This document shows positions 16,148 through 25,101 of a stretch of 62,519 nucleotides of DNA, in pieces. Where the stretch lies: positions 1 to 62,519 of the forward strand of contig JAIOSF010000015.1 of the NCBI GenBank assembly GCA_021107755.1, given 5' to 3'. Origin of the DNA: Arcobacteraceae bacterium (lineage in GTDB: Bacteria > Campylobacterota > Campylobacteria > Campylobacterales > Arcobacteraceae). Under the pieces are notes generated by a model that was not told the DNA's origin, made no database searches, and worked only from the letters and a program-made list of their open reading frames with translations. Each line of letters starts with the position of its first letter. Positions within the stretch are counted from its first letter, which is position 1. The position numbers and the translations under genes were made by a program.

Positions 16148-18555
16148 TTAAATGTACCCATTGTCATTTAGAATTTGATGAAAAGGTTATGATAAAAGAA
16201 CTCGAAAATCCTGAGTTGAATTTTTGTTGTAATGGTTGTCAAGGGGTATATCATTTACTTAAAGATGATGGTTTAGATAGTTTTTACGACAAAATGGGAA
16301 AAAATAGTATCGCACCACCAGTTGCCTTAGGTGCTGATAGTAGTAACTTTGATATGGAGAGTTTTAAAAGTCGATATATTAAAACTACAAATGAAGGATT
16401 TAGTAGAGTCGATTTGATAATTGAAGGGATCCATTGTGCTGCATGTATTTGGTTGAATGAAAAAGTATTAGGGCAAACTGATGGGATAGTAGAAGCTAGT
16501 ATAAATTTCACTAACAATAAAGCCAAAATAGTTTGGGATGAAGATACTATAAAGTTATCTGAAATTATAGATAAAATAAGAAGTATTGGCTATAACGCCT
16601 ATCCTTATGATAGAAGCGAAAGTGAAAAACAAGCTACAAAAAATAATAGAGACTATTTTTTACGGATGAGTGTTGCTATTTTTGCTTCTATGAATCTTAT
16701 GATGATAGGGGTTGCAAAATATACTGGTTTTTTTACAGGTATGGAAGAGGATATGCTCCGGCTTATACATATGGCAGAATTTATTTTTGCAACACCAGTT
16801 GTGTTTTATAGTGGATGGATATTTTATCGTGGTGCTTATTATGGTTTAAAAAATAAAATTTTAAACATGGATTTTTTAGTAAGTTCAGGTGCAACGCTAA
16901 TTTATATCTACTCTTTATATGTCCTTTTTGGTGGAGAGGGACATAGTTATTTTGATAGTGCTGGTATGATTATCACTTTTGTTCTTGTTGGAAAGTATCT
17001 TGAGGTGATAGGGAAAAAAGGTGCTGTTGATACAATGGATAAAATCAAATCAACTATTCCTCTAGAAGCTACTATTATTGTTGACGGTGGGAAAAAGATT
17101 GTAGCTATTGATAAAATAGAAGTAGGGGATATAATAGAGGTAAAAAGTGGTGAAAAAGCAAGTGTTGATGGGCAGATTATAAGTGGTGAATCATCTTTTG
17201 ATGAGAGTAGTATTAGTGGAGAATCACTTCCTGTATCAAAAAAATCTGGTGATAAAGTTTATAGCGGTACGATAAATTTAAATCAAGTGATACGATATAA
17301 AGCTATCAAAAATTATGCAAACTCTACACTTAATAGCATAGTAGAACTTTTAGAAGATTCTCTCAACTCAAAACCAAAAATTGAAGATATAACTAATGAG
17401 TTATCAAAACATTTTTCAGTAGTTATACTTTCATTAGCAATTGCTACATTTGCAGGTTGGTATTTTTATGAGGGTAGTTTTGAAAATTCACTTATTATTG
17501 CAATTTCAGTTATTATTATTGCGTGTCCATGTGCATTGGCTCTTGCAACTCCAATAGCAAGTCTTATTGGGGTAAGTTGGTTAGCAAGGGAAGGATTACT
17601 TTTTAAAGAGGCAAAGTTTATAGAAACATTTGCAAAAGCCAATACAATAGTTTTAGATAAAACTGGAACCATAACACATGGAAAACTCTCTGTTGTAAAG
17701 GGCAATTACGAAGTGTTAAATAACGAGCAATTAAATATTTTATATAGTTTAGTTGATAGTTCAACTCACCCTATTAGTAAAGCAATTAAAAAATATTTAG
17801 AGGAAAATTTTGAAAATATTGCACATATTGAATTAGAAAATATTGAACAAGTAGATGCAAAAGGGTTAAAAGCATCTTATAATGGAGATAATATTTTTGG
17901 TGGAAACAGCGAATTGCTAGAAGAGGTACAAATCAATATAGGAAAAGAGTATCACTCTACAATATATCACTTTGCAATAGGGAGTAAGTTATTAGTAACT
18001 TTTGAATTGGAAGATACTATAAAAGAGGATGCAAAGGAGACTATAGAATATCTTCATTCTCAAGATATTGAGGTAATTATGTGTAGTGGAGATAATGAAC
18101 AAATAGTTTCTAAAGTTGCTTCAGAAGTTGGAATAGTAAACTATCAAGCAAAAATGTCACCAATAGACAAAGCAAATTACATCTCAAAGTTAAAAGATGA
18201 GGGGAAGATTGTTATAATGGCGGGGGATGGTGTAAATGATGCATTAGCACTAAGCCGTGCTTCAATTGCTATTTCTATGGGAAATGGAGCTGATATATCT
18301 ATAGCTGTAAGTGATGTAGTAATTTTAAATGATAGTTTAAAAGGTTTGGAAAAAAGTGTTTATATATCAAAAAGAACTTTTGACTTTATCAAACAAAATT
18401 TAGCTATATCTTTAGTGTATAATGTTTTAACAGTGCCTATTGCAATGGCAGGATATGTTATACCACTAGTTGCAGCACTATCTATGAGTTTAAGTTCACT
18501 ACTTGTAGTTGGAAATAGTGTACGAATAAATAATAAAAAATATAAAGGAGACTAG
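16138..18555 (+). CDS. ccoI: Copper-type P1B ATPase CcoI/FixI for cbb3 oxidase assembly
   Basis: This 805-residue heavy-metal P-type ATPase exports copper needed to build cytochrome cbb3. It has an N-terminal cysteine-rich module (CTHCHLEF, CCNGC), a heavy-metal-binding domain with HCAAC near 100, and eight membrane helices with the metal-site CPCALA motif. The phosphorylation motif DKTGTITHG and the hinge GDGVNDALAL follow. The N-terminal module and direct coupling to ccoS separate CcoI from the detoxifying CopA. The cbb3 structural genes are 6.5 kb downstream. Confidence 0.93.
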   Translation: MSVVKCTHCHLEFDEKVMIKELENPELNFCCNGCQGVYHLLKDDGLDSFYDKMGKNSIAPPVALGADSSNFDMESFKSRYIKTTNEGFSRVDLIIEGIHCAACIWLNEKVLGQTDGIVEASINFTNNKAKIVWDEDTIKLSEIIDKIRSIGYNAYPYDRSESEKQATKNNRDYFLRMSVAIFASMNLMMIGVAKYTGFFTGMEEDMLRLIHMAEFIFATPVVFYSGWIFYRGAYYGLKNKILNMDFLVSSGATLIYIYSLYVLFGGEGHSYFDSAGMIITFVLVGKYLEVIGKKGAVDTMDKIKSTIPLEATIIVDGGKKIVAIDKIEVGDIIEVKSGEKASVDGQIISGESSFDESSISGESLPVSKKSGDKVYSGTINLNQVIRYKAIKNYANSTLNSIVELLEDSLNSKPKIEDITNELSKHFSVVILSLAIATFAGWYFYEGSFENSLIIAISVIIIACPCALALATPIASLIGVSWLAREGLLFKEAKFIETFAKANTIVLDKTGTITHGKLSVVKGNYEVLNNEQLNILYSLVDSSTHPISKAIKKYLEENFENIAHIELENIEQVDAKGLKASYNGDNIFGGNSELLEEVQINIGKEYHSTIYHFAIGSKLLVTFELEDTIKEDAKETIEYLHSQDIEVIMCSGDNEQIVSKVASEVGIVNYQAKMSPIDKANYISKLKDEGKIVIMAGDGVNDALALSRASIAISMGNGADISIAVSDVVILNDSLKGLEKSVYISKRTFDFIKQNLAISLVYNVLTVPIAMAGYVIPLVAALSMSLSSLLVVGNSVRINNKKYKGD

Positions 18556-18777
18556 GTGACAGGAATATTATGGTTAGAACTTATTGTTGGAATTATTGTA
18601 AGCTTTACACTTTTGGGTGTATTTATTTGGGGTGTAAAGCAAGGGCAGTTTGATGATGGAAAAAAGATGATGAATGGTCTTTTAAATGATTCCACAGAAG
18701 ATTTACAAGATGCTATTAATAAAGAGGAGAAAGTAAAAGCACTTAAAGAGAAAAAAGCAAAAGAGCTAGATAAATAG
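18556..18777 (+). CDS. ccoS: cbb3-type oxidase assembly protein CcoS
   Basis: This 73-residue protein has one N-terminal membrane helix (about 5-27) followed by the CcoS motif GVKQGQFDDGKKMM and a charged tail. It is required for cofactor insertion into cbb3 oxidase. The GTG start directly follows the ccoI stop, and AAAGGAG lies six bases upstream. Confidence 0.93.
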   Translation: MTGILWLELIVGIIVSFTLLGVFIWGVKQGQFDDGKKMMNGLLNDSTEDLQDAINKEEKVKALKEKKAKELDK

Positions 18778-19554
18778 TTATTTACCTAGACCTGTTGTTT
18801 TTAGCTCTTCATCTGTATAGTTTTTAACTTTTTCTATCATAACACCTTTCATACTTCCACCATAAGTACCATTTTTATAGCCAAGAAGTGCTTCTACAAC
18901 TTCCTCTTTAGTCATATCTCTTACAATTTTTGAAGAACCAAGTGAAGCTTTTTCAAAGTCAACACCATGACACCCTTTACAAGATGTTAAATCTATAGAG
19001 CTTTTAATAGGTTCGGTATGAATAACATTATTTACACCAATTCCAGTTGTACTTAACTCTTTATTGGTATACATTTTTACATTTTGATACATGATACCTT
19101 TCATAGAGTCCCCATAAGTACCATTTTTGTATCCAATTAAAGCTGCACTCACTTCACTTTTAGTCATATCTCGTACAATTTTAGATTTTCCAAGAGCCGC
19201 TTTTTCAAAGTCAACACCATGACACCCTTTACAAGATGTTAAATCTATTGAACTTTTAAGACCTTTTTTTTGTATTTTTTCACTAGATCCAATCCCCGTA
19301 GTACTTAACTCCTTGTTGGTATACATTTTTACATTGCTATACATGATACCTTTCATAGAGTCTCCATAAGTACCATTTTTGTATCCAATTAAAGCTGCAC
19401 TCACTTCACTTTTAGTCATATCTTTTACAATTTTTGACTTTCCAAGAGCCGCTTTTTCAAAGTCAACACCATGACAACTTTTACATGACTCTATATTTAC
19501 CTCTGCTGTTAGAATTGTTATACAAGCTAAAATCCCTAAAGTTATTTTTTTCAT
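18778..19554 (-). CDS. Exported three-haem cytochrome c with three tandem copies of one module
   Basis: This is a 258-residue protein with a signal peptide of about 18 residues and three tandem modules of about 80 residues. Each starts with a haem site (CKSCHGVDFEKA, CKGCHGVDFEKA, CKGCHGVDFEKA) and continues with a GYKNGTYG stretch, a methionine-containing SMKG motif and a TGIG/TGLG end. Modules 1 and 2 are almost identical even in DNA. AGGAGA before ATG 19554 fixes the start; a longer frame to 19599 lacks a signal. It probably shuttles electrons in the periplasm. The next gene encodes the same module once. Confidence 0.88.
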   Translation of the reverse strand: MKKITLGILACITILTAEVNIESCKSCHGVDFEKAALGKSKIVKDMTKSEVSAALIGYKNGTYGDSMKGIMYSNVKMYTNKELSTTGIGSSEKIQKKGLKSSIDLTSCKGCHGVDFEKAALGKSKIVRDMTKSEVSAALIGYKNGTYGDSMKGIMYQNVKMYTNKELSTTGIGVNNVIHTEPIKSSIDLTSCKGCHGVDFEKASLGSSKIVRDMTKEEVVEALLGYKNGTYGGSMKGVMIEKVKNYTDEELKTTGLGK

Positions 19555-19585
19555 ATTATCTCCTAAGATAAATAATCTAATTTGC

Positions 19586-19625
19586 AAAAAAAAAGCCAAC
19601 CACTTAAAATAAGTGATTGGCTTTT
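19586..19625 (-). terminator. Strong hairpin terminator downstream of the single-module cytochrome
   Basis: On the minus strand AAAAGCCAATCACTT pairs with AAGTGGTTGGCTTTT across a 5-base loop, with one mismatch and a following run of T. It ends the transcript of the 19653-19925 gene before the three-haem gene. Confidence 0.85.
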
Positions 19626-19652
19626 AAAATATGCTATAGTAATATAGTTAAA

Positions 19653-19925
19653 TTATTTACCAATACCTGTAGATCTTAAGTCAGCTTCGCTATATCTAGC
19701 AACTTGACCTTTCATAACACCTTTCATAGGTCCACCATAAGTACCATTTTTGTATCCAACTAGTGAATCAGAAACTTCTTGTTTAGTCATATTTGCAACA
19801 ATTTTAGATTTTCCTAAAGCAGCTTTTTCAAAGTTTGCACCATGACAACCTTTACATGCTCCTAAATTAACTGCAGCAAATGCAGCAACACTACATACTA
19901 ATGTTCCTAATACGATTTTTTTCAT
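19653..19925 (-). CDS. Small periplasmic single-haem cytochrome c
   Basis: This 90-residue protein has a signal peptide (MKKIVLGTLVCSVAAFAA), one CKGCHGANFEKAALGKS haem site and the same GYKNGTYGGPMKGVM stretch as the three-haem neighbour. It is a class I c553-like cytochrome and probably a soluble electron carrier to an oxidase. TTAGGAGA supports ATG 19925. A TATTAT -10 element lies upstream near 19956-19961 on the minus strand. It probably gave rise to, or derives from, the tandem gene by duplication. Confidence 0.9.
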   Translation of the reverse strand: MKKIVLGTLVCSVAAFAAVNLGACKGCHGANFEKAALGKSKIVANMTKQEVSDSLVGYKNGTYGGPMKGVMKGQVARYSEADLRSTGIGK

Positions 19926-20002
19926 ATTATTTTCTCCTAAATTTTGTTTCACAAATAATACAAGTAATTTACTTTAACTTATCTTATAAAAATTAAGATA
20001 GA

Positions 20003-20605
20003 ATGTCATTTATGAAAAATAATAGTGTATTAGATATAAAAAGTATCACATTTGGTTATAAAAAAGAAAAACTTATATATGAAAACTTTTCATTACTCTT
20101 AAATAAAAGTGAAATAACTTCTATAGTAGGAGCTAGTGGGAGTGGTAAGTCAACTTTATTTGAATTAATAACTAATAACTTAAATCCTTTTAATGGTGAA
20201 ATTAAAACAAAAAAAATAGCTTCAATTTATCAAGATCCTTATAGTTCATTTCATCCAACATATAGTATAATAGAACAGATAAATGATGTTGTTGAGGTGT
20301 ATGATAATATTGAGTTAGAATTGATATTAGAAAAATTAAATTTAGATAAAGATTTGATTTATAAAAAACCTCATGAATTAAGTGGTGGACAGTTGCAACG
20401 ATGTAGTATTTTGCGTGCAATATTGATAAAACCAGATCTAATACTTGCAGATGAACCTACAAGTGCTTTAGATAATATAACAGCATTAGAAACGATGAAG
20501 ATGCTAATCTCCTTTTTAGATAGGTTTGGTATTCTTTTAATTACTCATGATAAAGCTTTGGCTTCGTGGTGTAGTGATGCAATAGTAGAAATAGATAAAA
20601 AATAG
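20003..20605 (+). CDS. ABC transporter ATP-binding protein, peptide/nickel importer-like
   Basis: This 200-residue ATPase has Walker A GASGSGKST, Q-loop IASIYQDPYSSFHP, signature LSGGQLQR and Walker B LILADEPTSALD. The DPYSSFHP and TSALD forms resemble DppF/NikE-type ATPases. It is short for that group and lacks the C-terminal oligopeptide extension. No permease or binding protein is near, so its partner is unknown. ATG 20003 or 20012 may be the start. It is eight bases from hemH and probably co-transcribed with it. Confidence 0.75.
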   Translation: MSFMKNNSVLDIKSITFGYKKEKLIYENFSLLLNKSEITSIVGASGSGKSTLFELITNNLNPFNGEIKTKKIASIYQDPYSSFHPTYSIIEQINDVVEVYDNIELELILEKLNLDKDLIYKKPHELSGGQLQRCSILRAILIKPDLILADEPTSALDNITALETMKMLISFLDRFGILLITHDKALASWCSDAIVEIDKK

Positions 20606-20612
20606 GATATAA

Positions 20613-21533
20613 ATGAAAAAGTCATTAGTTTTACTCAATATGGGGGCAGCTAGAAGTAAAGATGAATTAGAGGTATTTTTAACAAATATGTTTAATGATG
20701 AGAATATATTAACATTCAAAAACACAACTTTTCGTTCTATTCTAGCTTCATTGATTGTTACATTTAGATTAAATAAAGCTTGGGGAAACTATGAACAAAT
20801 TGGTGGTAAATCTCCATTACATGAATTAACAAATAAGCTTATAGATAAATTGGAAAAAGAATTACCTAACTATTTTATAACAGATGCTATGAGATATACT
20901 TCACCTTTTTCTCAAACTGCAATTGCAAGAATAAAAGAAAGAGGTATTAAAGATGTAACACTTTTCCCTTTGTATCCACAGTATTCTACTACAACAGTCA
21001 AGTCAAGTGTAGATGATTTTATGTTAAAAGCAAAAGATGTAGGTTTTAATATTAAACTTATAGAGCCTTTTTATCATAATGAATTATATAATAAAGCTAT
21101 TTGTGATGAGATAATTCGTGTACAAGGGAAATACAATGATTTTCATCTTATATTTTCAGCTCATGGACTTCCCCAAAAAATTGTAAATAATGGTGACCCA
21201 TATCAAAAACAAGTAGAAGAACATGTAGAGCTTTTGAAAGAAAAACTTACCCACTATGCAACAAATATAAAGTCAATTAATTTAGCATATCAATCAAAAG
21301 TTGGACCAATGAAATGGTTAACACCTAGCTTAGAAGATATGTTGAAACACTTTAAAGGTGAAAAAGTAATCATCTATCCTATCTCTTTTATAATTGATAA
21401 TAGTGAAACTGTATTTGAACTTGATATAGAATATAGAGAAATAGCAAAAGAGTTAGGGATAAAAGAGTATAGAGTTTGTAAATGTATAAATGAAAGTGAT
21501 ACTTTTGTTGAAGCAGTCAAAGAGTTAATTTAA
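20613..21533 (+). CDS. hemH: Ferrochelatase HemH
   Basis: HemH inserts ferrous iron into protoporphyrin IX, the last step of protohaem synthesis. The 306 residues contain LLNMGAARSKDELEVFL at the N-terminus, LFPLYPQYSTTT, the catalytic-His segment FSAHGLPQKIV, and YQSKVGPMKWLTPS. It lies among many haem-protein genes (cbb3, bd, c-type cytochromes). The stop codon is inside the terminator hairpin. Confidence 0.95.
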   Translation: MKKSLVLLNMGAARSKDELEVFLTNMFNDENILTFKNTTFRSILASLIVTFRLNKAWGNYEQIGGKSPLHELTNKLIDKLEKELPNYFITDAMRYTSPFSQTAIARIKERGIKDVTLFPLYPQYSTTTVKSSVDDFMLKAKDVGFNIKLIEPFYHNELYNKAICDEIIRVQGKYNDFHLIFSAHGLPQKIVNNGDPYQKQVEEHVELLKEKLTHYATNIKSINLAYQSKVGPMKWLTPSLEDMLKHFKGEKVIIYPISFIIDNSETVFELDIEYREIAKELGIKEYRVCKCINESDTFVEAVKELI

Positions 21534-21550
21534 CTCTTTGGGTATTTTTT
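21518..21550 (+). terminator. Terminator overlapping the end of hemH
   Basis: CAAAGAGTTA (21518-21527) and TAACTCTTTG (21531-21540) form a perfect 10-bp stem with a 3-base loop, followed by GGTATTTTTTATA. The hemH stop codon lies in the right arm. Confidence 0.8.
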
Positions 21551-22148
21551 ATAGTATGACAGGTGTATAAATATTGTTTTGAGAAACTCTATTTTTATTT
21601 TCTAAATGAATTATCTCATCTGTTATGAGGGTTTTTTCAGTTGCAGATTTAATTATAACCCCACTATTTAAGTCAATAAGTTTTAGATAAAGTATAAGTT
21701 GTCTTTGGGTAAAAGCATAAGTTCCCACAAGAACATAAGTATTTCTATTTATTTTTTGATTGTTTAACTCATCTAAATCTCGTGATAAAAATTTTGTACC
21801 ATTTGGACCAATTTTTAAATATTTTGAATATTCAATAGCATAAATAGGCATATTACACATTTGTGTTACTTGTGTTTTTAATTCATCAGAAAGCATAAAT
21901 CCTAATTCTGAATTATTTTGTAAATCTTTAAGGTTTACAAAATCAACCACATAAAGTGGTGTTTTTGTTTTGTTAACACTAGAGATAGTAGGGCAAAGTT
22001 GTTCTAGTAAGTCTGCTGTTAAAGAATCAAAACTTGTAGTTGTGGTAAGATGAAGATACTTAAATTTAAAAGAATCTTCATTCTCTTTTATTATTGAACA
22101 GCCATTTAAGAAAAAAGTTACTATTAATATAATGCTGATTTGTCGCAT
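21549..22148 (-). CDS. FlgO-like lipoprotein
   Basis: This 199-residue predicted lipoprotein has the lipobox FFLNGC (Cys17). The body resembles the FlgO domain: VVDFVNLKDLQNNSELGFMLSDEL, SRDLDEL, and YVLVGTYAFTQRQLILYLKLIDLNSGVI. It overlaps the upstream FlgO-like gene by 25 bases. In Vibrio, FlgO affects outer-membrane flagellar structures, but no flagellar gene is near here. The role is therefore open. Confidence 0.8.
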   Translation of the reverse strand: MRQISIILIVTFFLNGCSIIKENEDSFKFKYLHLTTTTSFDSLTADLLEQLCPTISSVNKTKTPLYVVDFVNLKDLQNNSELGFMLSDELKTQVTQMCNMPIYAIEYSKYLKIGPNGTKFLSRDLDELNNQKINRNTYVLVGTYAFTQRQLILYLKLIDLNSGVIIKSATEKTLITDEIIHLENKNRVSQNNIYTPVIL

Positions 22149-22852
22149 ATTCCATCTTTACATTTTTGTGCAGGGCAGTTGTCACCTGAACATTTATCTT
22201 TAACTATATTGATTCCAAAATCTGCAGGTCTAATATCTGCTTCTCTTACATTACATAGATTATAAAGTTTACAATCTTTTGGTGTATAAATCACTCTTGC
22301 TGTTGAGATAATTGCACCACTTTCAGAATCTAAAATTCTTGCATTTAATAAAACACTATCATTTTCAAATTTCACATAAGTTCCTACAACTATATATTCT
22401 GTAGCACTAATGTGATCTTTTAATCTTTCAACATCTCTTGTTATATGAAATTCACCATTTGCATTTACAGAAACGGCATCTTGTCCTCTAAAATCTGTTA
22501 CTTTAAAGTGTCTAATATGAAGCTCATTAAACATACTTTCACTTAAAACTCGTCCAAAAGTACTCGTTCTTTCAAGTTCATTTAGATTAACAAATGATGT
22601 TAAAATGATACTTGTTGGTTCTTTTTCTGAAAATATATTTGATGTGAATAGCTGATCACCTATTGATACAATAGCACCATTTAAATCTTGATAGATATTG
22701 TTAGTTTTTGCATAAGGTTCGTTGTAGTCAGCACCTCTTACCTCTTGAATAACTTTCTCTTTGTATGTTTTTGGTTCACTATTAAAAGGTGTGTTTTGAA
22801 CACACCCACTTAAAAATAATGCTACGAATGTAATTGATAGAATATATTTCAT
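22124..22852 (-). CDS. FlgO-like lipoprotein with Cys-rich C-terminus
   Basis: This 242-residue protein has a lipobox at LFLSGC (Cys17) and a central FlgO domain: LTSFVNLNELERTSTFGRVLSESMFNEL, TRDVERL, and YIVVGTYVKFENDSVLLNARILDSESGAII. The last 50 residues contain seven cysteines (CKLYNLC, then CSGDNCPAQKCKDGIC), suggesting disulfides or metal binding. It is a close paralogue of the 24135-24887 product. A hairpin at 22861-22880 covers the start region. Confidence 0.82.
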   Translation of the reverse strand: MKYILSITFVALFLSGCVQNTPFNSEPKTYKEKVIQEVRGADYNEPYAKTNNIYQDLNGAIVSIGDQLFTSNIFSEKEPTSIILTSFVNLNELERTSTFGRVLSESMFNELHIRHFKVTDFRGQDAVSVNANGEFHITRDVERLKDHISATEYIVVGTYVKFENDSVLLNARILDSESGAIISTARVIYTPKDCKLYNLCNVREADIRPADFGINIVKDKCSGDNCPAQKCKDGICDKSALY

Positions 22853-22860
22853 AAAAGCCT

Positions 22861-22886
22861 CTCAGTATAAAATTACTGAGATTATA
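22861..22886 (-). promoter_or_regulatory. Internal promoter with palindrome before the second FlgO-like gene
   Basis: On the minus strand a TATAAT box (22886-22881) is followed at once by CTCAGTA-ATTTTA-TACTGAG (22880-22861), a 7-bp inverted repeat covering the expected transcription start. The repeat's last bases join the GAGAGG ribosome binding site. It could be an operator or a translation-blocking hairpin. Confidence 0.4.
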
Positions 22887-22918
22887 TTGTCTTTTTATTT
22901 AAGAAAAGTTAAAGCAAG

Positions 22919-24124
22919 TTATTTTTTTGTTGGTAGATAGCTTGCATTAATCATTATATCTTTCCCACCTATAGGTTTTACTCTTGAAATTGTTGGGATA
23001 ATTGATGCGGTTTGATTTTGTCCTAATTGCACTTCGTCATTATTAATTAATGCAGTGATTTGTACCATCCCTTTTTTATATTTTACAGTATCTCGTGTAA
23101 GTTTAATCAAGTCACTAACTGGAATATATCCAACTTCATTAACAATATTTGATCGAGGAGAAAATATCATAGTGTATTTATTTTCATTCATATCTCTAAT
23201 TGTAAACTTGAACTTTCTTGATTGTTTCTCTTTATGACTGAAAGGGAATACAATATTAATATATTGACAATCTCCGGCATTATCATAAGTAAAAGAAAAT
23301 CTTTCATATTGTAAAAGTGTTAATATCTCTTTTACTTTATCTTTTCCTAATAACTCGTCAGGTTTTGCTTGGCTACTATAATTTATCGCTTCACCAAGTA
23401 CTAATTGATCGTGGGCACCTTTAAACGCTGTCATTGGGATAGATGCTGTTTCTTGATTTTCTGTTTGAAATGAAACCAATCCACTTAAACTATAACTATC
23501 AACACCAAACTTACTTAGTTTTGGATTTGATTTATCTTTATCAATTAATCTATCCCATCTATCAACTAGAAAGTTTTTTGGTACTTTTTTTCTACTACCT
23601 TCGTAGTATTGTGCGATTGGATAAACTTCTATATAACCTCTAGAAAAATCCAAATTGTCTTTCTCTTGCTCTTTAATTTCAAAAGATTTTCCATTTATTT
23701 CCACATAGCCTCTTGCAACATCAACATTTCTATATCCTGCATTTTTACTATGTTCTGTTAAGTCTTTTCCTTTAGTAAGGGTCTCTAATGCCGCTGGGTG
23801 ATTTGAATCATCATCACTTTTAAGAATAATTTTATTATCAATTTCACACACTCTACCTGACCATACATCACCAGGAGATAAAAATATTGGTAGATCAACT
23901 TCATGTGAAGCAATTTTTTCTCTAAAAACTACTTTAGCTAAAATTGAACTAGTTTCATTTGTATTAAAAACTTTTACTTCACTACATATATCGCCTTTTG
24001 CAATATATAAAGGTGACACTAAAAAGTCACCAGTTCTATCATTTGATATTGTCACCTTATCTGCAACTAGACTCGTTGTAGATAATATTGCAATCGAAGT
24101 TATTTTGAGTATGTTTTTTAACAT
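22919..24124 (-). CDS. Exported protein of unknown function in the FlgO-like operon
   Basis: This 401-residue protein has a signal peptide of about 21 residues (ending TSLVA) and no lipobox. The rest looks like a beta-rich secreted domain: DRTGDFLVSPLYIAKGDICSEVKVFNTN near 28-55, and DVARGYVEINGKSFEI near 134-149. I recognise no family. It is 10 bases downstream of the first FlgO-like gene and ahead of two more, so it probably acts with them in the periplasm or at the outer membrane. Confidence 0.8.
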   Translation of the reverse strand: MLKNILKITSIAILSTTSLVADKVTISNDRTGDFLVSPLYIAKGDICSEVKVFNTNETSSILAKVVFREKIASHEVDLPIFLSPGDVWSGRVCEIDNKIILKSDDDSNHPAALETLTKGKDLTEHSKNAGYRNVDVARGYVEINGKSFEIKEQEKDNLDFSRGYIEVYPIAQYYEGSRKKVPKNFLVDRWDRLIDKDKSNPKLSKFGVDSYSLSGLVSFQTENQETASIPMTAFKGAHDQLVLGEAINYSSQAKPDELLGKDKVKEILTLLQYERFSFTYDNAGDCQYINIVFPFSHKEKQSRKFKFTIRDMNENKYTMIFSPRSNIVNEVGYIPVSDLIKLTRDTVKYKKGMVQITALINNDEVQLGQNQTASIIPTISRVKPIGGKDIMINASYLPTKK

Positions 24125-24134
24125 TTTATATCCT

Positions 24135-24887
24135 TTATTTTATAAGGTTTACAAGAGGAAATTGTGTTTTTGTTTTCACTTCTAACACCTCTTCTTGTTC
24201 CACTGGTTGATTTTTTACAAAATGTTGTTTTAGGGAGATTTTATTTTGATCAACAACACTTACATTTTCTCTTGAACTATTTTTCTTATATTTATCAGAT
24301 ACAATATTAATGATTCTTGGTTTTTTACAGTTTTGTACTATTCTACAATCATTAGTTACATAATTTGCTCTAGCACTTGCAAGTATTCTTCCATTTTGAT
24401 TATCCATGATTCTCGCATTAATTAGAATTTTATTTTCAAACATAGTATATGTACCTACTAGTACATAGCCACTTTGAACATCCTTATTTAATAGCTTTAC
24501 ATCTCTAGTAAGGAAATACTCTCCAGCTTTATTAATTGAAAGTGTTCCTTGTCCTCTAAAATCACTTACATTAAAGCCTCTTATAAAGAGTTCATCGAAA
24601 AAACCTTCTGATAAAGTTCTACCAAAATGAGTAGTTTTGTCAAATTGATGTAAGTCAACAAAAGAAGTTATTGCAATATCATTCAACTCTTCTCGAGTTA
24701 CTTTACTACTATTAAATAGTCTGTTTGCCAAGTCTTGAATTGTTTTATCAATTGTTTTGTGAACTTGAGCTGTAGGTATAGCTAACATTGGGTCGATAAC
24801 TTTTTTTTCATCCTCAGCATAAGATATACTACTAATACACAGAACACTTAAGAATGATACAATTCCTTTTGTTATTTTACTACTCAT
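24135..24887 (-). CDS. FlgO-like exported protein, first gene of the operon
   Basis: This 250-residue protein has a signal peptide cleaved near SISYA-ED and no lipobox, unlike its two paralogues. The FlgO domain includes ITSFVDLHQFDKTTHFGRTLSEGFFDELFIRGF, TRDVKLLNK and YVLVGTYTMFENKILINARIMDNQNGRILASARA. Tandem ATGs follow AAAGGAG, and the second (24887) has the better spacing. A TATAAT -10 lies at 24956-24951. The C-terminal 60 residues are low-complexity and polar. Confidence 0.85.
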   Translation of the reverse strand: MSSKITKGIVSFLSVLCISSISYAEDEKKVIDPMLAIPTAQVHKTIDKTIQDLANRLFNSSKVTREELNDIAITSFVDLHQFDKTTHFGRTLSEGFFDELFIRGFNVSDFRGQGTLSINKAGEYFLTRDVKLLNKDVQSGYVLVGTYTMFENKILINARIMDNQNGRILASARANYVTNDCRIVQNCKKPRIINIVSDKYKKNSSRENVSVVDQNKISLKQHFVKNQPVEQEEVLEVKTKTQFPLVNLIK

Positions 24888-24950
24888 CATTTCTCCTTTA
24901 AATAAACATATGATAGAACTATACATTACCAATTCTTAATTTTAGATTAA

Positions 24951-24956
24951 ATTATA
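24951..24956 (-). promoter_or_regulatory. -10 box of the FlgO-like operon
   Basis: TATAAT is read on the minus strand (AAGATATAATTTA context), giving a leader of about 55 bases. The rest of the 214-base gap up to ccoN is very AT-rich. On the plus strand it holds possible ccoN -10 boxes (TTAAAAT near 25042, TATAAG near 25054), but I cannot choose between them. Confidence 0.55.
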
Positions 24957-25101
24957 TCTTAAAATAAAATAAAATAAAAATATTAATTGAAATAAATTAA
25001 CAAACAATTAACTAATTCAGAATCGTTTAAATTATTATCTGTTAAAATGCCATTATAAGTGGCGATTTCGTGACTTTATTTTAAACTTTAGGAGGAGATT
25101 G

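Noticed and set aside
19980-20000. TATCTTA/TAAGATA inverted repeat before the ABC ATPase gene as a terminator or operator
   Set aside because: The stem is only seven A/T-rich pairs in AT-rich DNA and has no T-run. It may be chance.
24957-25101. FNR-type site in the divergent region upstream of ccoN
   Set aside because: TTAACAAACAATTAA looks symmetric at first glance but does not match TTGAT-N4-ATCAA or a clean inverted repeat.
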